From Acanthaster planci (taxonomy: Eukaryota; Echinodermata; Asteroidea; Valvatida; Acanthasteridae), in contig NW_019091476.1 in assembly GCF_001949145.1 (NCBI RefSeq), forward strand, positions 414,331 through 478,330: a stretch of DNA of 64,000 nt, read 5' to 3'. A program made the translations under genes and the position numbers. Positions 40,551-52,200 of the stretch are shown one piece after another. The notes beneath the pieces are model-generated. The model was not told the origin of the DNA. It did not search any database and was given only the letters and a program-made list of their open reading frames with translations. Each line of letters begins with the position of its first letter. Position 1 is the stretch's first letter.

Positions 40551-43251
40551 GTAAGAGACAACCCCTATTAAAATAATCTTTGTAATGGCAACACGCCCAG
40601 CCCCCACTTTATCTGGCTGTGCATGTGGAGAACATTTCTCCTGGCCCCCAGCCAACCCCCCAAAAACCCTGTGTTTCGCGCACCTTGAACAGTTTTGTCC
40701 TGCAATTAGCAATGAAAGCATTGTTATCACAAGGCACATGTACTTCAATGTATTTTTACTGCCAGATATTTTTATCACTGAAGGCCATGGGGTAGCACCT
40801 GTGATATCTATCCAAAGTACTGGTTGGTGAATAAGTTCAGCACTTCAAAATGGTTTTTGAGAAAAACATCTAAACAGGATATTGTTAGGCGAGTATTTTT
40901 TTTCAAGATCCGCTTATTTTTGAAATTGGTGTTGATCAATCTAACCCACTGAACCAGCACGAAGCAGACAAAATCCAGATTTTCTCTGGTTTTGGTGAAC
41001 TAGATGAGTCTGCCAGAAACTTTGTGAATGAATCAGCCAAACCATGTCTTACGTGAAAAGAAATTTCCAAGCAATTTGCATAAATGGGGTGATGCAGATT
41101 AAGTTGTGAGTCTGGTTGCGGACCCGCCCCTTTCCTTTCCCCTAGGGGATGTTTTTGGGTGTGGTTCCCCAAGCAAAATTTCAATTACCAGAATTTCTTT
41201 TTTTAGTCTGCTGCATAAACTTTTCATGCACCTTTAGGCCCAGTGGCACCTCGGTTGGAAAAAAAGGTCTGTAATCAGGGGATGACAGACAAAAGTACGC
41301 TTGAAGTTGAATTAGGAAAACTTCAATCTTGCTTTATAATTTGCACCCATGTGAATGTTTTTAGTAAGATTTTCGTGAAATGCTTTTTTTCTTTGCTTGC
41401 CAGCATTTTGGAAAAAATCATGCTCTTAAAATCTCTGGACAAGTTTTCTTCCTCAAATTGTTTTTGAGCCCTTTCCGACTAAAAAGAAAAAAGGAGACTG
41501 ACTTCGCAATTTTCTGTCTGTCTGCCCATCAAGTGAAAAACAAAAACATTGCAATTCACAAAACAAATCTGAAGAGGAAACGCCAGGAATAGATGTGATG
41601 GGAACAAGGGTATTTCTACGTCTTGCGGGAAGACAGATTAAAAACCCAAGGCTCAGAGAAACATCTTAAGGAAAACATCTGTCAGATCGGCCCACCTTTA
41701 TGTTATCTGCTGCCACTAACTTGCCGAGGAGCTCCGCTCAACCAACACAAAAACAGGAAACCTTCCATTCTTTGTCGAGCAAGGCGGGGGTATTTTTGTA
41801 CCCCGGCGCCCCCTCGGGCTGGTGCCCCGTCAATGAGTCTGCAACTTTTTATCGGTGGTTCCGACCCCCAGTTAGGCCGCCCTCATTCCTCGAATCTCAA
41901 GTCAATGTGGCACATTGCAGCTCATATAAATACCTGCATGGTGGAGGTGGCCGGTGGTTTGGTGGAGGGCGGCCGCCTGCACGGCCGAAACACTTAGTGC
42001 TTGTTTGACTGCTGAATTGCATACTTCACTGCTGCAAACCAGAAATGCTATTAGGGGAGAGGAAAGGAGTCGCCAATTCAGGAAATTGGCGCGCATTAGC
42101 TTGTCACTCGTGCTTCACCCGATGGCCTCAGTGTGTTACCGATGAGGGATTTTAGCCTGTCATTTCCCCCCCTTTACGCAAAGCTAGCTTTTTTATCGCA
42201 GCGTTCGGGCTCCCCGGGGATTGGCCCTCACTGTCTCAACTCTTTAGTGTTTGTGTTGTTATTGGTCTGAAACAGCTTCAGTCCTTTTATGAGTTATCGG
42301 TCGTGCCAACTCCCGGGCAGGCTGGCACAAGTAGGGGGCTTAATGCATCGCAGGTTGGGGGGCAGACTATAACAGGAATCTGGGCAGCTGGTTGGAGTAC
42401 AGACCCCCAATTCCTGTTGTTATTTGTTCAGTGAAGTCTGTGTCATTTGCAAGTCAACCTTTTCAACTCGTTTTCCCCCTCACTCCTTTCATAACTCAAC
42501 TTATCAAATTAAATCATGATGTAGAAACATGCTGCTTGTGTGTTAGAAGCTGGGGACCTTAGGTCATTGAACCATTGCCAACCATCTAATCTCAGCAGAA
42601 AGGAAACACATTAGATGTGACCTGGAAAACTTATCATAGCCAAGACAGCAGCACCAGGGAAAAATTGATGTTTAAAAAAAAATGCTACAAAACTTAACCT
42701 GTGTCTTATTGTGTTTAGATTGGCTGTCAAGCATCCTCTCTGTGAAATGAAACTGGTTCCTTTTTTCTCAAGCCCATGCCAATTTTTTGTCACCAAAGTT
42801 TGATACATATTGGCAGCGTAAATAATTGTTTTCAGTTTCACACTGTTGATTGTAATGCCAAACTGTTTTAGACCAAAAATTGGGTCAAAACAGTAACAAC
42901 ATACATGTACATGCGGTGGCAACACATGCAGTTTGGTCACCTGGGTTAGGTTATGCCATTGGGGCTTGCCAGAAATACCACCTGTTTCACTGTGCATGTG
43001 CCAGGTGAAGCCAAGCTGTAAAAAAATTTGGGTGGGGAAACCCTGTTCACCATGGTGATTGTTTTGCCAATTTTTTTGCAGTTTCTGCTTTCCGGGTAGA
43101 GTAAATTGGGGTCTATAAAGCACAGTTTTTTGTAGTCTCAGTCATGGGGGGATACCACTGTTTCAGCAGGGTTCCCAGGAATGATTACTGGCCAACTCAG
43201 GTCGGGGTAATAAAGAATGAAAGTTAATGGTGTGATTGTGTTAACACACAG
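40551..43251 (+). other. dach: dach intron 4 (2,701 bp)
   Basis: Starts GTAAGA and ends TTAACACACAG. The middle carries a strongly CpG-enriched block listed separately. The remaining parts are ordinary intron sequence with an A-rich patch near 41480-41590. No further phase-compatible exon was recognised. Confidence 0.85.
41660..42320. promoter_or_regulatory. CpG-rich candidate regulatory element or internal promoter
   Basis: About 650 bp of GC-rich sequence inside intron 4, including CCCCGGCGCCCCCTCGGG, GGCGGCCGCCTGCACGGCC and TTTATCGCAGCGTTCGGGC. A TATA-like CATATAAATACCTGC lies at about 41921. Frames of ~100-124 codons here are open because of base composition and have no domains. It could be a CpG-type internal promoter for a short dach isoform carrying only the C-terminal DACH box, or an enhancer. 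Neither is proven by sequence. Confidence 0.4.
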
Positions 43252-43581
43252 ATGGCCTACTGGCTGTGGACGTGTCCAGTTCCAGATCCTCGTCACATTG
43301 CCAGGATTCACCCGAGCGGGAGCGGTCAGTCCAGCCCAGCTCCCATTCCACGCCCCATCCGCACCCCCACCCACACCCCCACCTGCACCACAACCCCCAC
43401 TCCCTGAGCAACTCCCTGGGCCTGTCCCTGGACCACAGCACAGCATCGGCTGCCGCCAAGGAGATGTTCCCTCCCCAGGGGCCCTCGTCCATTGAGACAC
43501 TGCTCACCAACATCCAGGGGCTGCTGAAGGTGGCGGCCGACAATGCCCGCCAACAGGAGAAGCACATCAACTTGGAGAGAG
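43252..43581 (+). CDS. dach: dach exon D: His-Pro repeat and start of C-terminal DACH box
   Basis: Acceptor CACACAG ends at 43251; 330 bp, phase 1 on both sides. It encodes NGLLAVDVSSSRSSS, then an alternating Pro-His run (PHPHPHPHPHLHHNPH near 43350-43400), and ends with SSIETLLTNIQGLLKVAADN and ARQQEKHINLE, the start of the conserved C-terminal DACH box. That region forms a helix used for protein contacts such as Eya in the family. GC content is high. The donor is GTGATT at 43582. Antisense frames of ~110-120 codons over this exon are shadows of the repeat. The family match is unmistakable. Confidence 0.96.
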
Positions 43582-44665
43582 GTGATTACATAGCAGCCAT
43601 TGTTCTGGGCCCAATTTTCTGAAAGAGCTATTAAGCAGGAAAGACTGCCTAGCAGAGAACCAGTGACAGGCAACAAGCAACACATGGCATTTGGGCTGTT
43701 TTCACTATTTCAAATGTCCTTTTTGCTCAGCAAAGTTGCATCCTAAGCAACTCCATGACATTTGGCCCAGCACAGGGAGAGTTATGCCAGCTTCAGAAGT
43801 GCCATTTGCTTACAGTAGTACACACAGCACTTGGAAACTCCTTGCTAATTCTCTGACCCGTTCAAACCAAACAGTCCCGGAAATTTGCAACATCGCTAAA
43901 AGAATACTCACAATGCCAGTACGCACTGGTTGATACCTAGCGATATCAACTTTTTGTGCACATTTACACTTAAACTATACTAGCTTTTGGGATGCTTTCT
44001 TCAAGTAGGCATAATTCCTCCTGCCACATTTAAAACCGACTGTTCCATTAACTGTCAAGCAACACCCCCCAAAAAGAAATGACTGGGTCAGGATTACACC
44101 CCATCCCTGTGGACATTGAGGACCCTCCTAGGTACACCTACGGACATCCTTTCCCCTCCTCCAGCTTGTTTAGAAGAAGGAAATTATTAATCTGTTTACA
44201 CTTCAGAGCCAGAAAATGTCCTGTGGGGGACTTTGTCTTGTAGAACTTGAAATAGTAGATTTTTGAGTAGATTTGCTCATAGTTTTACATGGGAGACAAT
44301 GTGCCAATTTTCTGCCATTTCTAAGATAATTTGTTTGTTAGATTTATAGTTACTTTGAAAAAAAAAAGCGATCTACCTGCAGAGAGTTAGAGTTATGTAC
44401 CAGATTTGGTTATTGTTGAAGTGTCCGTGTGAAGAAGGTTATTTCTGTAGTCTTTGAGGCTTGGACAGATACTGTATTTTGACTGTGAAAGGACAGCCTG
44501 CGTAAAAGCTCTAGTTGAGTTTCTACTGTTTTTTTTGTACCGGTAGTTGGTCAGATGTGACAGAGTCCAGGAGACAAGAGGCCATTTTGAAGTCATATTG
44601 AAATTGTAAAATTGTTGCGTCATGTGAATGTTAATAACTGCTTTCTCTTGAATTTTATCCGTCAG
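43582..44665 (+). other. dach: dach intron 5 (1,084 bp)
   Basis: GTGATT to TTTTATCCGTCAG, phase 1. Ordinary AT-rich intron; nothing further recognised. Confidence 0.9.
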
Positions 44666-44749
44666 CCGAGTTGAGACTTGAGCTGCTCAGAGAACGAGAA
44701 ATGAGAGAGTCTTTGGAGAAGCAACTTATGGGCGAGCAGAAGAGATTGG
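44666..44749 (+). CDS. dach: dach exon E: DACH box coiled coil
   Basis: Acceptor TCCGTCAG ends at 44665; 84 bp encoding AELRLELLREREMRESLEKQ and LMGEQKRL. It is strongly charged, helical and heptad-like, continuing exon D without a gap in the DACH box (family members have the pattern L-RERE-RE-LEKQL). The donor is inferred as GTTGGT at 44750, a weak site. It is chosen because it leaves a G that forms Ala with exon F, and reading on gives a stop within seven codons. Symmetric phase 1-1 exon. Confidence 0.95.
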
Positions 44750-46201
44750 GTTGGTATCTTACCTGGTAGGACGTAATGTTGCACTCACAGGTGTTGGTTG
44801 CCTGCGAGTATTAAACTTGAGCCCAGAATTACTGAAGATAATTATAAGAAATCAACTGCCTTCGCATTTCAGATGTAATGACTCATCAAGTCTTGTGGTG
44901 TTTGCCCCCATAAAAACCCATCTCTAATTTTATAAATGACGTGGCTCCCTTCGAATAAACTGGGCTGAATGAAATCATCCCAGGTTGCAGAATAAACTTA
45001 CATTGAGATAATTTCCTGTTTTGCTAGGGGGTTATTTATGGTCAAACTGGTGTTTCTGCGTGCATCAAAATAAAAAACAGAAGCCACGTCCCAAATATCT
45101 ATGATACGCTGAGAATAAGGTCTAGGGGAGGCTCCCATCCCCATAACAGCTGGAGTGTATCAGGCATGGGTACCAGGCGTTCTGGTTTTTATCTCCTTCC
45201 CATTCATGTTTGGGGGCTATGAGGAGTTCAACGAGGATCACTAGAGGGCCCCCTTCCAGCCTTGTGATAGGTGCTTGCAAGCACAGGTTTTGGGGTCAGA
45301 TTATGTGGGTCGCCGTATTTCAGTGTGTGTGTTGATGCTGTGTTATGAGGACACTCAGCAGTCCCATGACAAAGGTAGCTGCATCTCAATATTTGGGCTA
45401 TGGCTGGAAACAATACATGGGCCTGTGGTAGTTGTTGGCTAGAGGCTTCAGCCATTCTCATAGGTGGGTGTACATGTATTCCTGTTAGCCACAACTGAGG
45501 CTTCTCAACACAGCCTTACAGGGGGGGAGGAACATTGTTGAGACACTCTGAAGTCCTTATAAGTTGGTCAAATATTTCCTGACTGTTAAATATGTTGTCT
45601 CTCTATTCACACATTCTTTTCATGAAACAAGAATTTGTTGCCTCGTTTAAGAATGTACCTGTGGTACTTATTCTCAAACTTCTTAGATATATTTTCCGGC
45701 TTTGTTGATTTTTTTCTTCGGAAAATCCCATTAAATTGCTTTTGCAGTTAGTTTGTAATCTAAGTGGGATATGTAGTGCTCTGTTCAAAAACTTCAGTGA
45801 CACTCATGATTTTTTACAGTGCGCACGAGATTAAGCGGGGGAAAGTTCAGATTAGAAACTGATAGCAGAAACGATTAAATGGGATTTTCTGAAGAAAAAA
45901 ATGAACAAAGCCAGAAAACCTGAGAGAAAATTATCAAAATCACACCCCTGTACACCCCTTGCCGCCAAGGCCGTATGTGCGCGTGCGTGCATAATTGTGA
46001 ATTTATTAGTGAAAAGGTCCACTGTTTTTAGGAAATCCATCAAGTGAAGTATGGATTGAAAACCCGATACAGACTCTAGCTGAGAGTCACAGTTTCAAGT
46101 CTGGAACACAGAAGAGAAGTTGGGAAACATACCACCACATCAGCCTTTATTGCAGCTCTCATGTTTTATGTCTTTGTGTGTTTTCCTCTCTTTGTCTTCA
46201 G
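44750..46201 (+). other. dach: dach intron 6 (1,452 bp)
   Basis: GTTGGT to TTTGTCTTCAG, phase 1. The 5' part, about 44760-45120, is repeat-free and contains AAGATAATTATAAGAAATC and TCTAATTTTATAAATGACG, so it may also hold a regulatory element adjacent to the exon. The rest is unremarkable apart from poly-G at about 45522 and an alternating GCGCGTGCGTGC purine-pyrimidine run near 45979. Confidence 0.85.
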
Positions 46202-46360
46202 CCATCATCCTGAAACGACTGAAGAAAGAGAAGAAAGCTCGAAGACGCCTGCAGGAGCAGCTGGAGCTAAGCCACAGCAAGAGACACAGTGTGTCTGGGG
46301 AGACTGAGGCTGCAGCTATCGCCAGGCAGAACTCCACCGAGTCACTGCGAGCACTCAACG
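46202..46360 (+). CDS. dach: dach exon F: basic helix of the DACH box
   Basis: Acceptor TTTGTCTTCAG ends at 46201; 159 bp. It encodes AIILKRLKKEKKARRRLQEQ, an extremely basic helix characteristic of dachshund C termini, then LELSHSKRHSVSGETEA and NSTESLRALN, matching the family pattern ending S-T-x-SLR-LN. The donor is a perfect GTGAGT at 46361, phase 1. With exons D and E it completes the coiled-coil module. Confidence 0.97.
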
Positions 46361-47200
46361 GTGAGTGTGGTATGTATCACTCGGACTTCTGCTTGTGCAC
46401 TATCACAGGCTTCAGTATAAGGCACGGTAGGGGAGAGTTTTCTTGGTCGATTCATGAAGTTCATGTTGTTAATGGGTTACTTCAGTGAACTGTGTAGCAG
46501 TGGTCAAGTGGGAGTACCCATAAAAGAAATATAACACGAAAATGCAAAACCAGGGAAGGGGTACAGAATCCTCATTTCTTATTAAGCACAAATTGTTGCC
46601 AAACAACCTCTGCATGTTGATGTGAAATCTCTCCAAGCATTCCATGTTGCCTGGTGTAAAACTCACTTGTTTGCTCATAAATTTAGTCAGAGGCATTAAA
46701 TGCAATTTTTCACTGCCTGTCATGGTGTTTCAAACCTTTTTAGTTGTTTGCATCAGAGAAACTTTTTCAAAGGCTGTCAATGTCGGTTCTTTCAAGCAGT
46801 AATCAACAACACAGAGGAGTTTAGCACTGAAGTCTGCCTTCCTCATAGTGTGTGCTAATATTCAGAGACATCTAAAATGGAACTACAATCCTGGACAAAT
46901 CTCATTGGACCATGCCTGCCCTTGTCAGTGTTTTTTTCATTGGGTATTAAAGCTGGGTCGAATCTTGTTCTAATAAATGACCGCAACATTGAATGGCGGA
47001 GAGGGGGGAATCTTTTCACCGTGCTTCCCACAAGGTGTTCCAACTATTTTGTCCAGGATTGTAGTTTGCTTGGTTGGGTGAGCGTCAGTATTCAACATTC
47101 CAAAGTTCCACAGTCATCCTTTCGAAATTGATAGTGTTGAGTCTGACAATGGAACCCTCCAACTTCTCATCATTAAAAGAAAGGAATTGAATTTCAGCAG
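46361..47200 (+). other. dach: dach intron 7 (840 bp)
   Basis: GTGAGT to AATTTCAGCAG, phase 1, with a NAGNAG acceptor (AG at 47197 and 47200). No other element was recognised. Confidence 0.9.
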
Positions 47201-47338
47201 ACTCCCTCTCGCACGAGTTGGAGAAGGAACGTATGGCGAGAAGCGAATCGGATAAGAAGTCGGCAGCCTCCGACAGCAGTCCAATGTCCTTCAGCCCTCC
47301 ACCACCGACCCAACCGCAATTCCAACAGGACCAAGCAT
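47201..47338 (+). CDS. dach: dach exon G: penultimate coding exon
   Basis: The acceptor is CAG at 47198-47200; the alternative AG at 47197 would add one Ala codon. I chose the second because it gives LN followed by DSL, the family arrangement. 138 bp encoding DSLSHELEKERMARSESDKK, a Ser-rich run and a Pro/Gln-rich end (PPPPTQPQFQQDQA). The donor is GTAAGT at 47339, phase 1. The C-terminal half is a lineage-variable, probably disordered tail. Confidence 0.93.
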
Positions 47339-49249
47339 GTAAGTAGTGTTGGATTCTCCGACAGTTGTGCTCAGATGAAAACTAGCATTGTGAGTTTGTC
47401 GAGAAGGTGGCTCTCAATATCTGTGGACAGGGCTCACTCAAAATGTAACTGAGTCGAGTTGTTACAAATTTTACTGGTCTAAGTGGGGTAGTGGAACTGC
47501 AAAGGAATGAGAAGTGGTGGTGAGAGTCGAAGCTTTGATGCTTAATTAAAACTGTACATGCCAGCTGTTAGTCCTGCCACTTGACTTCTGGGGGAGGGAG
47601 GGTCCAACTTGGCACTGTGGATTTATCAGGTCAAAGAATGGAAACCCATGAACTTGTTTGAAACCTTACTGATCCACTTGTCCAAAGATGGAAGATGGGA
47701 AAGGGTCTTGCTTGAAAGTAGTTGTACAGTCATTGTTTCTCACTTGGCAAAACCTAAATCAGGTTTGCTGGTCAATTTTTGAGGTCCAGTTTGGCCTGGC
47801 ATTGTCTACTGTGTTGTGCTGTTCTTTCCCCCATTCCATGCATAGAACAGTAGTTCATCACCTGTGGGCAGTTTTTGGTTTTTTTGGTTCATTTGCAGTG
47901 TATGTTGTGACGTAGGTGTGGGCATTTGTGGTGGTGTACATTTTGAAAGACTGTTTAAAACTTTGCAGAAATTAAGTGAAATTCATTGTTTTCGTCTTGC
48001 TCTGTCTGTTTTGGAAAATACCCTTTTTTGGGCTTTCATTTCAAAGACTAGCTTGCAGATATGATATGCCATTCATGAAACATTTTTGTGTATCATAAAT
48101 GAATGATGCATGTCTTACAGTTGACAGTAAAATTGTCAATCAATATACTTCCTGCTGCTTTATGGCATCTCAGTACCAAAGATTTCTAAAATCTTTTTTG
48201 AAAATTTTTCAGAATGCAATGGATGCTCCCTCTAACTCTTAAATTTTCTTATAAAACTGCAAGATGGTGCGCACTTGGCAAACCACTGAATGCACACCCC
48301 CCCTTCACTCCTTCCCTTAGATTATCGTTGGCAAGAAGTGGAAGATGGACGCATGAAACGTCTGGACTACTAAAATATTGCTGTAGGCTGCAAAAGCTGT
48401 AACAATATGCAAAACACAAGGCAAGCTTGTTTACTTTCACTTGCAAGACACTGTCTTACCTAAATACACGTCACTGCAGCTGAGCTTTTCTGATTGGCTG
48501 AGAGATCACCATGTGACCAGTACCGACAACATTATGATTGGCTAATGGCTTGCTTGTGAGCCAAGATAAAAGGACTTAGCATCACTTGCCAGTCAGAAAT
48601 ACCAACTGCCAAACTTCAAGCAAACCACTGCATGCATGCTCAGTTGCATCTGGAGAAATGTACAAGATTTAATAAAAAGGCCCCTCATCTATCAACGGTC
48701 ATTTCCAACAAAATATATTACAAACAGATTTTGACTGTTCTACAGCAAATCACATGCAAATCAGGCCAGTGCACTTAACAGATTTAATCCATTGGCAAAT
48801 CAAGCAAGTGTGATAGCAAAACAGTAAACATTGCAGACTGCTTTTCTGCCAAAAAACTTACAAAACAAGTTTCATTTGGAACCTATAAAGCACAGTTATT
48901 ACCACTTGTAAATTAGGGAGGGATCTTTTCAACCTGCATGTATCATTTGCATTGCTTCTCCCACCAAAATGATCGTCTTGTGTATGCTTGGCGATACCTT
49001 TATTTTAAGTGATTTCTTGCATGTGCATGCTATGTTTCTGTTTGGTTTCAGAGTCCTGTGGATAGATGTTTCAAAGTCTATCAGAGTTCTAAATGTGATT
49101 GCTTAAATTTGAATTGATTTAAGGACAGTTTTCCCAAACCTGTGTGTTTTGCTGTAGAAAGTGATTCAGTGATGAGATTCCCCAGCCAAAAAAAAAGTCA
49201 GTGGCATGGAATAGATTATGAAATAAATGATAACTTTGATTCCTTTCAG
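47339..49249 (+). other. dach: dach intron 8 (1,911 bp)
   Basis: GTAAGT to GATTCCTTTCAG, phase 1. AT-rich; no repeats beyond poly-T/poly-A and no additional exon recognised. If another cassette exon exists it is too small to see by eye. Confidence 0.85.
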
Positions 49250-49293
49250 ATGCTCATCTGTATTATAAGCACGCGGCAATGTTCTCCGCCTAA
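49250..49293 (+). CDS. dach: dach exon H: terminal coding exon with stop
   Basis: Acceptor TTCCTTTCAG ends at 49249. The exon supplies AT to complete the codon TAT, then encodes AHLYYKHAAMFSA and stops at TAA 49291-49293. DACH proteins end in a short conserved tail with a G-R-L-Y-x-K core close to the stop; here H-L-Y-Y-K occupies the same place, supporting this tiny exon, which is too short for ORF callers. The last residues differ from the vertebrate tail I recall. From exon A to the stop the window encodes about 453 residues. Confidence 0.85.
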
Positions 49294-52200
49294 CCAAGTA
49301 GTCTGGTCTCCATTGTGGATTTCCTCTCGTCTCATTAGTCTCTGGGGGAATCAGTCTGCTAGCTTTGGATAATTTAGCTCCAGTGTGCAATGCAAGTTGG
49401 TCTGGAACCCAGAGCCCAGGAGAGTCAACTTGGGAGGACATTACTTATGTATCCAAGTTGGTCTTTTGCATCTCATGTCGCATGTGTCAAAGTTAAATGG
49501 AAAGCCATTACTCAAGTAAGCTCAGAGTAAAGAAAAATCCCCTGGCCGTAGATGCAGAGACTATCAGTGTAAGCTTCAATTTGTGGATTTTAAATGTTTG
49601 TGTTTGGATATTTAGTGATGGGTCCCAATGAAGATTTGGAGTTTGTGCAAGTGTACAGAATTTAAAAAAAAAAGGAAACTACAATTTCCTCAGATGGGGA
49701 CCTTTGCATGTCGGGCCATGTAGCCATCTAATTTTTTATTTATTCTAGTGGATGCCAAACTGCTCGTGAGGAAAGCAGCATTTTTAATGAAAGGAGTGTA
49801 TAGTTTTCAGTTTTCATAATTTATAGTTGTGAGTGTAATGTGATTTATTTTATTAATACGTGGGACGCTTGTAAGTAAATGATGAATGACAATCAGAAGG
49901 AATAGGACCAGTCTTACATTACATACATTCCCAGTGGAGTCTAGCGGCATTTCAGGATGGATCCCTGACTTCAATGTGTTAAGCATCTTGTGTAAGTATT
50001 AATCAAAACTTATTGGTATTAAGACAGTGTAGATAGATCGTTGACGTCTAATAGTCCACATCCCAGTAATACATCACGATTTTTGTTAATTAATGTTTTT
50101 ATTCTTAAACACTCAGGGTCTTTTAATGCTTTCTCCCCTTGTTTTTTATCTATGCACACATAGACACAAATAACGTAGGTATAAAATGTGGATGTGATAA
50201 AGTGGACCAAAAATAAAAACCAAGTTCTAAATAAGTTTACTTGCCAGCACTTACAGATTTCAAATAGAACATTTGTAGGGAAAAAGTAAATTGAATCCGG
50301 CATACCGGTATATGTACATGTACTTCAGAGAAAGACAGACGGTCAGAAGACATTTCATTGGGCGGTAGTTGGCAGTGTCTGGTCAAAACTTTGTTAACTG
50401 AAGATGTCTCCTGAAATCTGAGAAATTCCCACGAAGCTTCGGTATATGAAAAATGTAGTCACAATGAGCAATGCTACGTACGTCAGAGGATGCTGATTGC
50501 ATAATGAAGTGTTTTTGCTCATTGTGCATGTCGTGGTAGATTGTAATTATTGCTGAAATTTGATGAAATTGTACTTTTTTGTGGGATATCGTAACAGTTA
50601 ACAAGTGAAAGCACAAATGCACGTCAAGATGAACAGACACTGGCCTCTTTATGCCTTTGAAGTCTTACAGAGTGACCAACTGTTGGTGAAAATGAAAATC
50701 CAAGTCAAACCCCTCCCTTCAGAAAAAGAATGGCTTGATGGCAAACAGCCATGAAAATGCGATCTGCAGATTTGTGGTCTGAAATGGAGCCCATGAATCC
50801 TTTGAAGTATACACAAAAAATGGATGACGTTTAAAAAAAACCAAAAAAAACATCCAGGCTGCTGACTGGGATAAGTACATAGCCTGGTGTGACAATGGAC
50901 AAAGTTATGTCCCCACTCCCTCTGCAGTCTGCCAAATGAAGCCTGTCTGCCAGACAGTTTTCGTAATTAGCAGACGTCAAGCCAGACTATTGGACAGTAC
51001 ACCAAGCCCCATCTTGAATTGCCATGTGTAGTTGCTGCAGGCTTCACTTCAACAGTTTCATTTGTATTTGTATTCATAAAGATTGCTTTTTATATCAAAA
51101 TTGTATTGTGTACATTAGCGTCATAAAAGTGAAGCCAAATTGCAGCATTGTTGATTTAGTTGATCAGGAATCAAACATTAATTTAGGAATGTAACTTTTG
51201 ATTCATTTGTAAAGCATGTTACCCTGTAACTTGATGCAACATTGAAACTGAAATGGGTCCAGTCTGACAAGAAGTCTCTCGCACTTAATATGGATGGAGT
51301 CTCTGGGAATTATCACAGTAAATGTTTGGGAATTCTGCATAGTTTCTATCTGGTTTCTACGATTGTGCAAAGTTAGGTTTCAAGAATTTTCACATTTGAT
51401 CATGGAAATGATCCTGAATAGGCCATTGAATGTTACCATATCATGTTCTCTTGGATTTCCGACTAATCAACCTCAAATTTTCACACCGAACTTGGAAATT
51501 CCACATTTGAATTTTCTGTATTGTTGGAAAAATTCAGGAAGAGCCACGGCATACATGTAAATACCCATCTGTGTGCTTGGGTATCATATTTTCCACAACA
51601 GAGGAATTTCCTGAGGTGAGTGTGGAAAAGATACAGGAAAGGTCATGGGAATCCTTCACTTCCATTTTGGACGTGTCTTCGGTGCTGTTCACAATCAGAT
51701 TTCTCTGATCAAATAGTGGAAATTTCTTGGGTCAGGATGATTCAAAGTAGACTTTGTGGTAATTATTCTGTCTGTCATGTTTTTATTTCAGAGTCATATA
51801 CAGTAGTCACTGCCAATAATTTCAGTTCTTCTTGAAAAATGATGCTCTGAAGCTTGATTTCTTGTTGAATACATTTTTAGTGCAAACATGAAGTTTGTAG
51901 CATCATTGACTATTGAGATCAACTTGAACAAAATAATTTCCAGAAGTTAGAAACAATCCTTTACATTTGTCTGGTATATGCTTGCTTTTCAGGTTGGGTT
52001 GATAAAAGATTGTGGGTTTCTCTTTCTCACAATGGCGCATGTGTGCTAAATTTGTTTGGTTACCAGGGTAACATACACATGAATTAATAGAAATGAGTCT
52101 AGTGATGTCTTAATAATGTACATAATTTCCACTGGATACCACTTATTCTTTGATGAAATTTTGTGCCAAAATTATTACATAAAATCTCTGTGAATCTTTG

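Noticed and set aside
42611-43123. 170-codon minus frame in dach intron 4
   Set aside because: Longest antisense frame, but no domain, poly-A/T tracts translated as Lys/Phe, and no splice support.
43138-43685. Minus-strand Gly/Cys-rich frames over dach exon D
   Set aside because: Antisense readings of the Pro-His repeat; dach homology on + is decisive.
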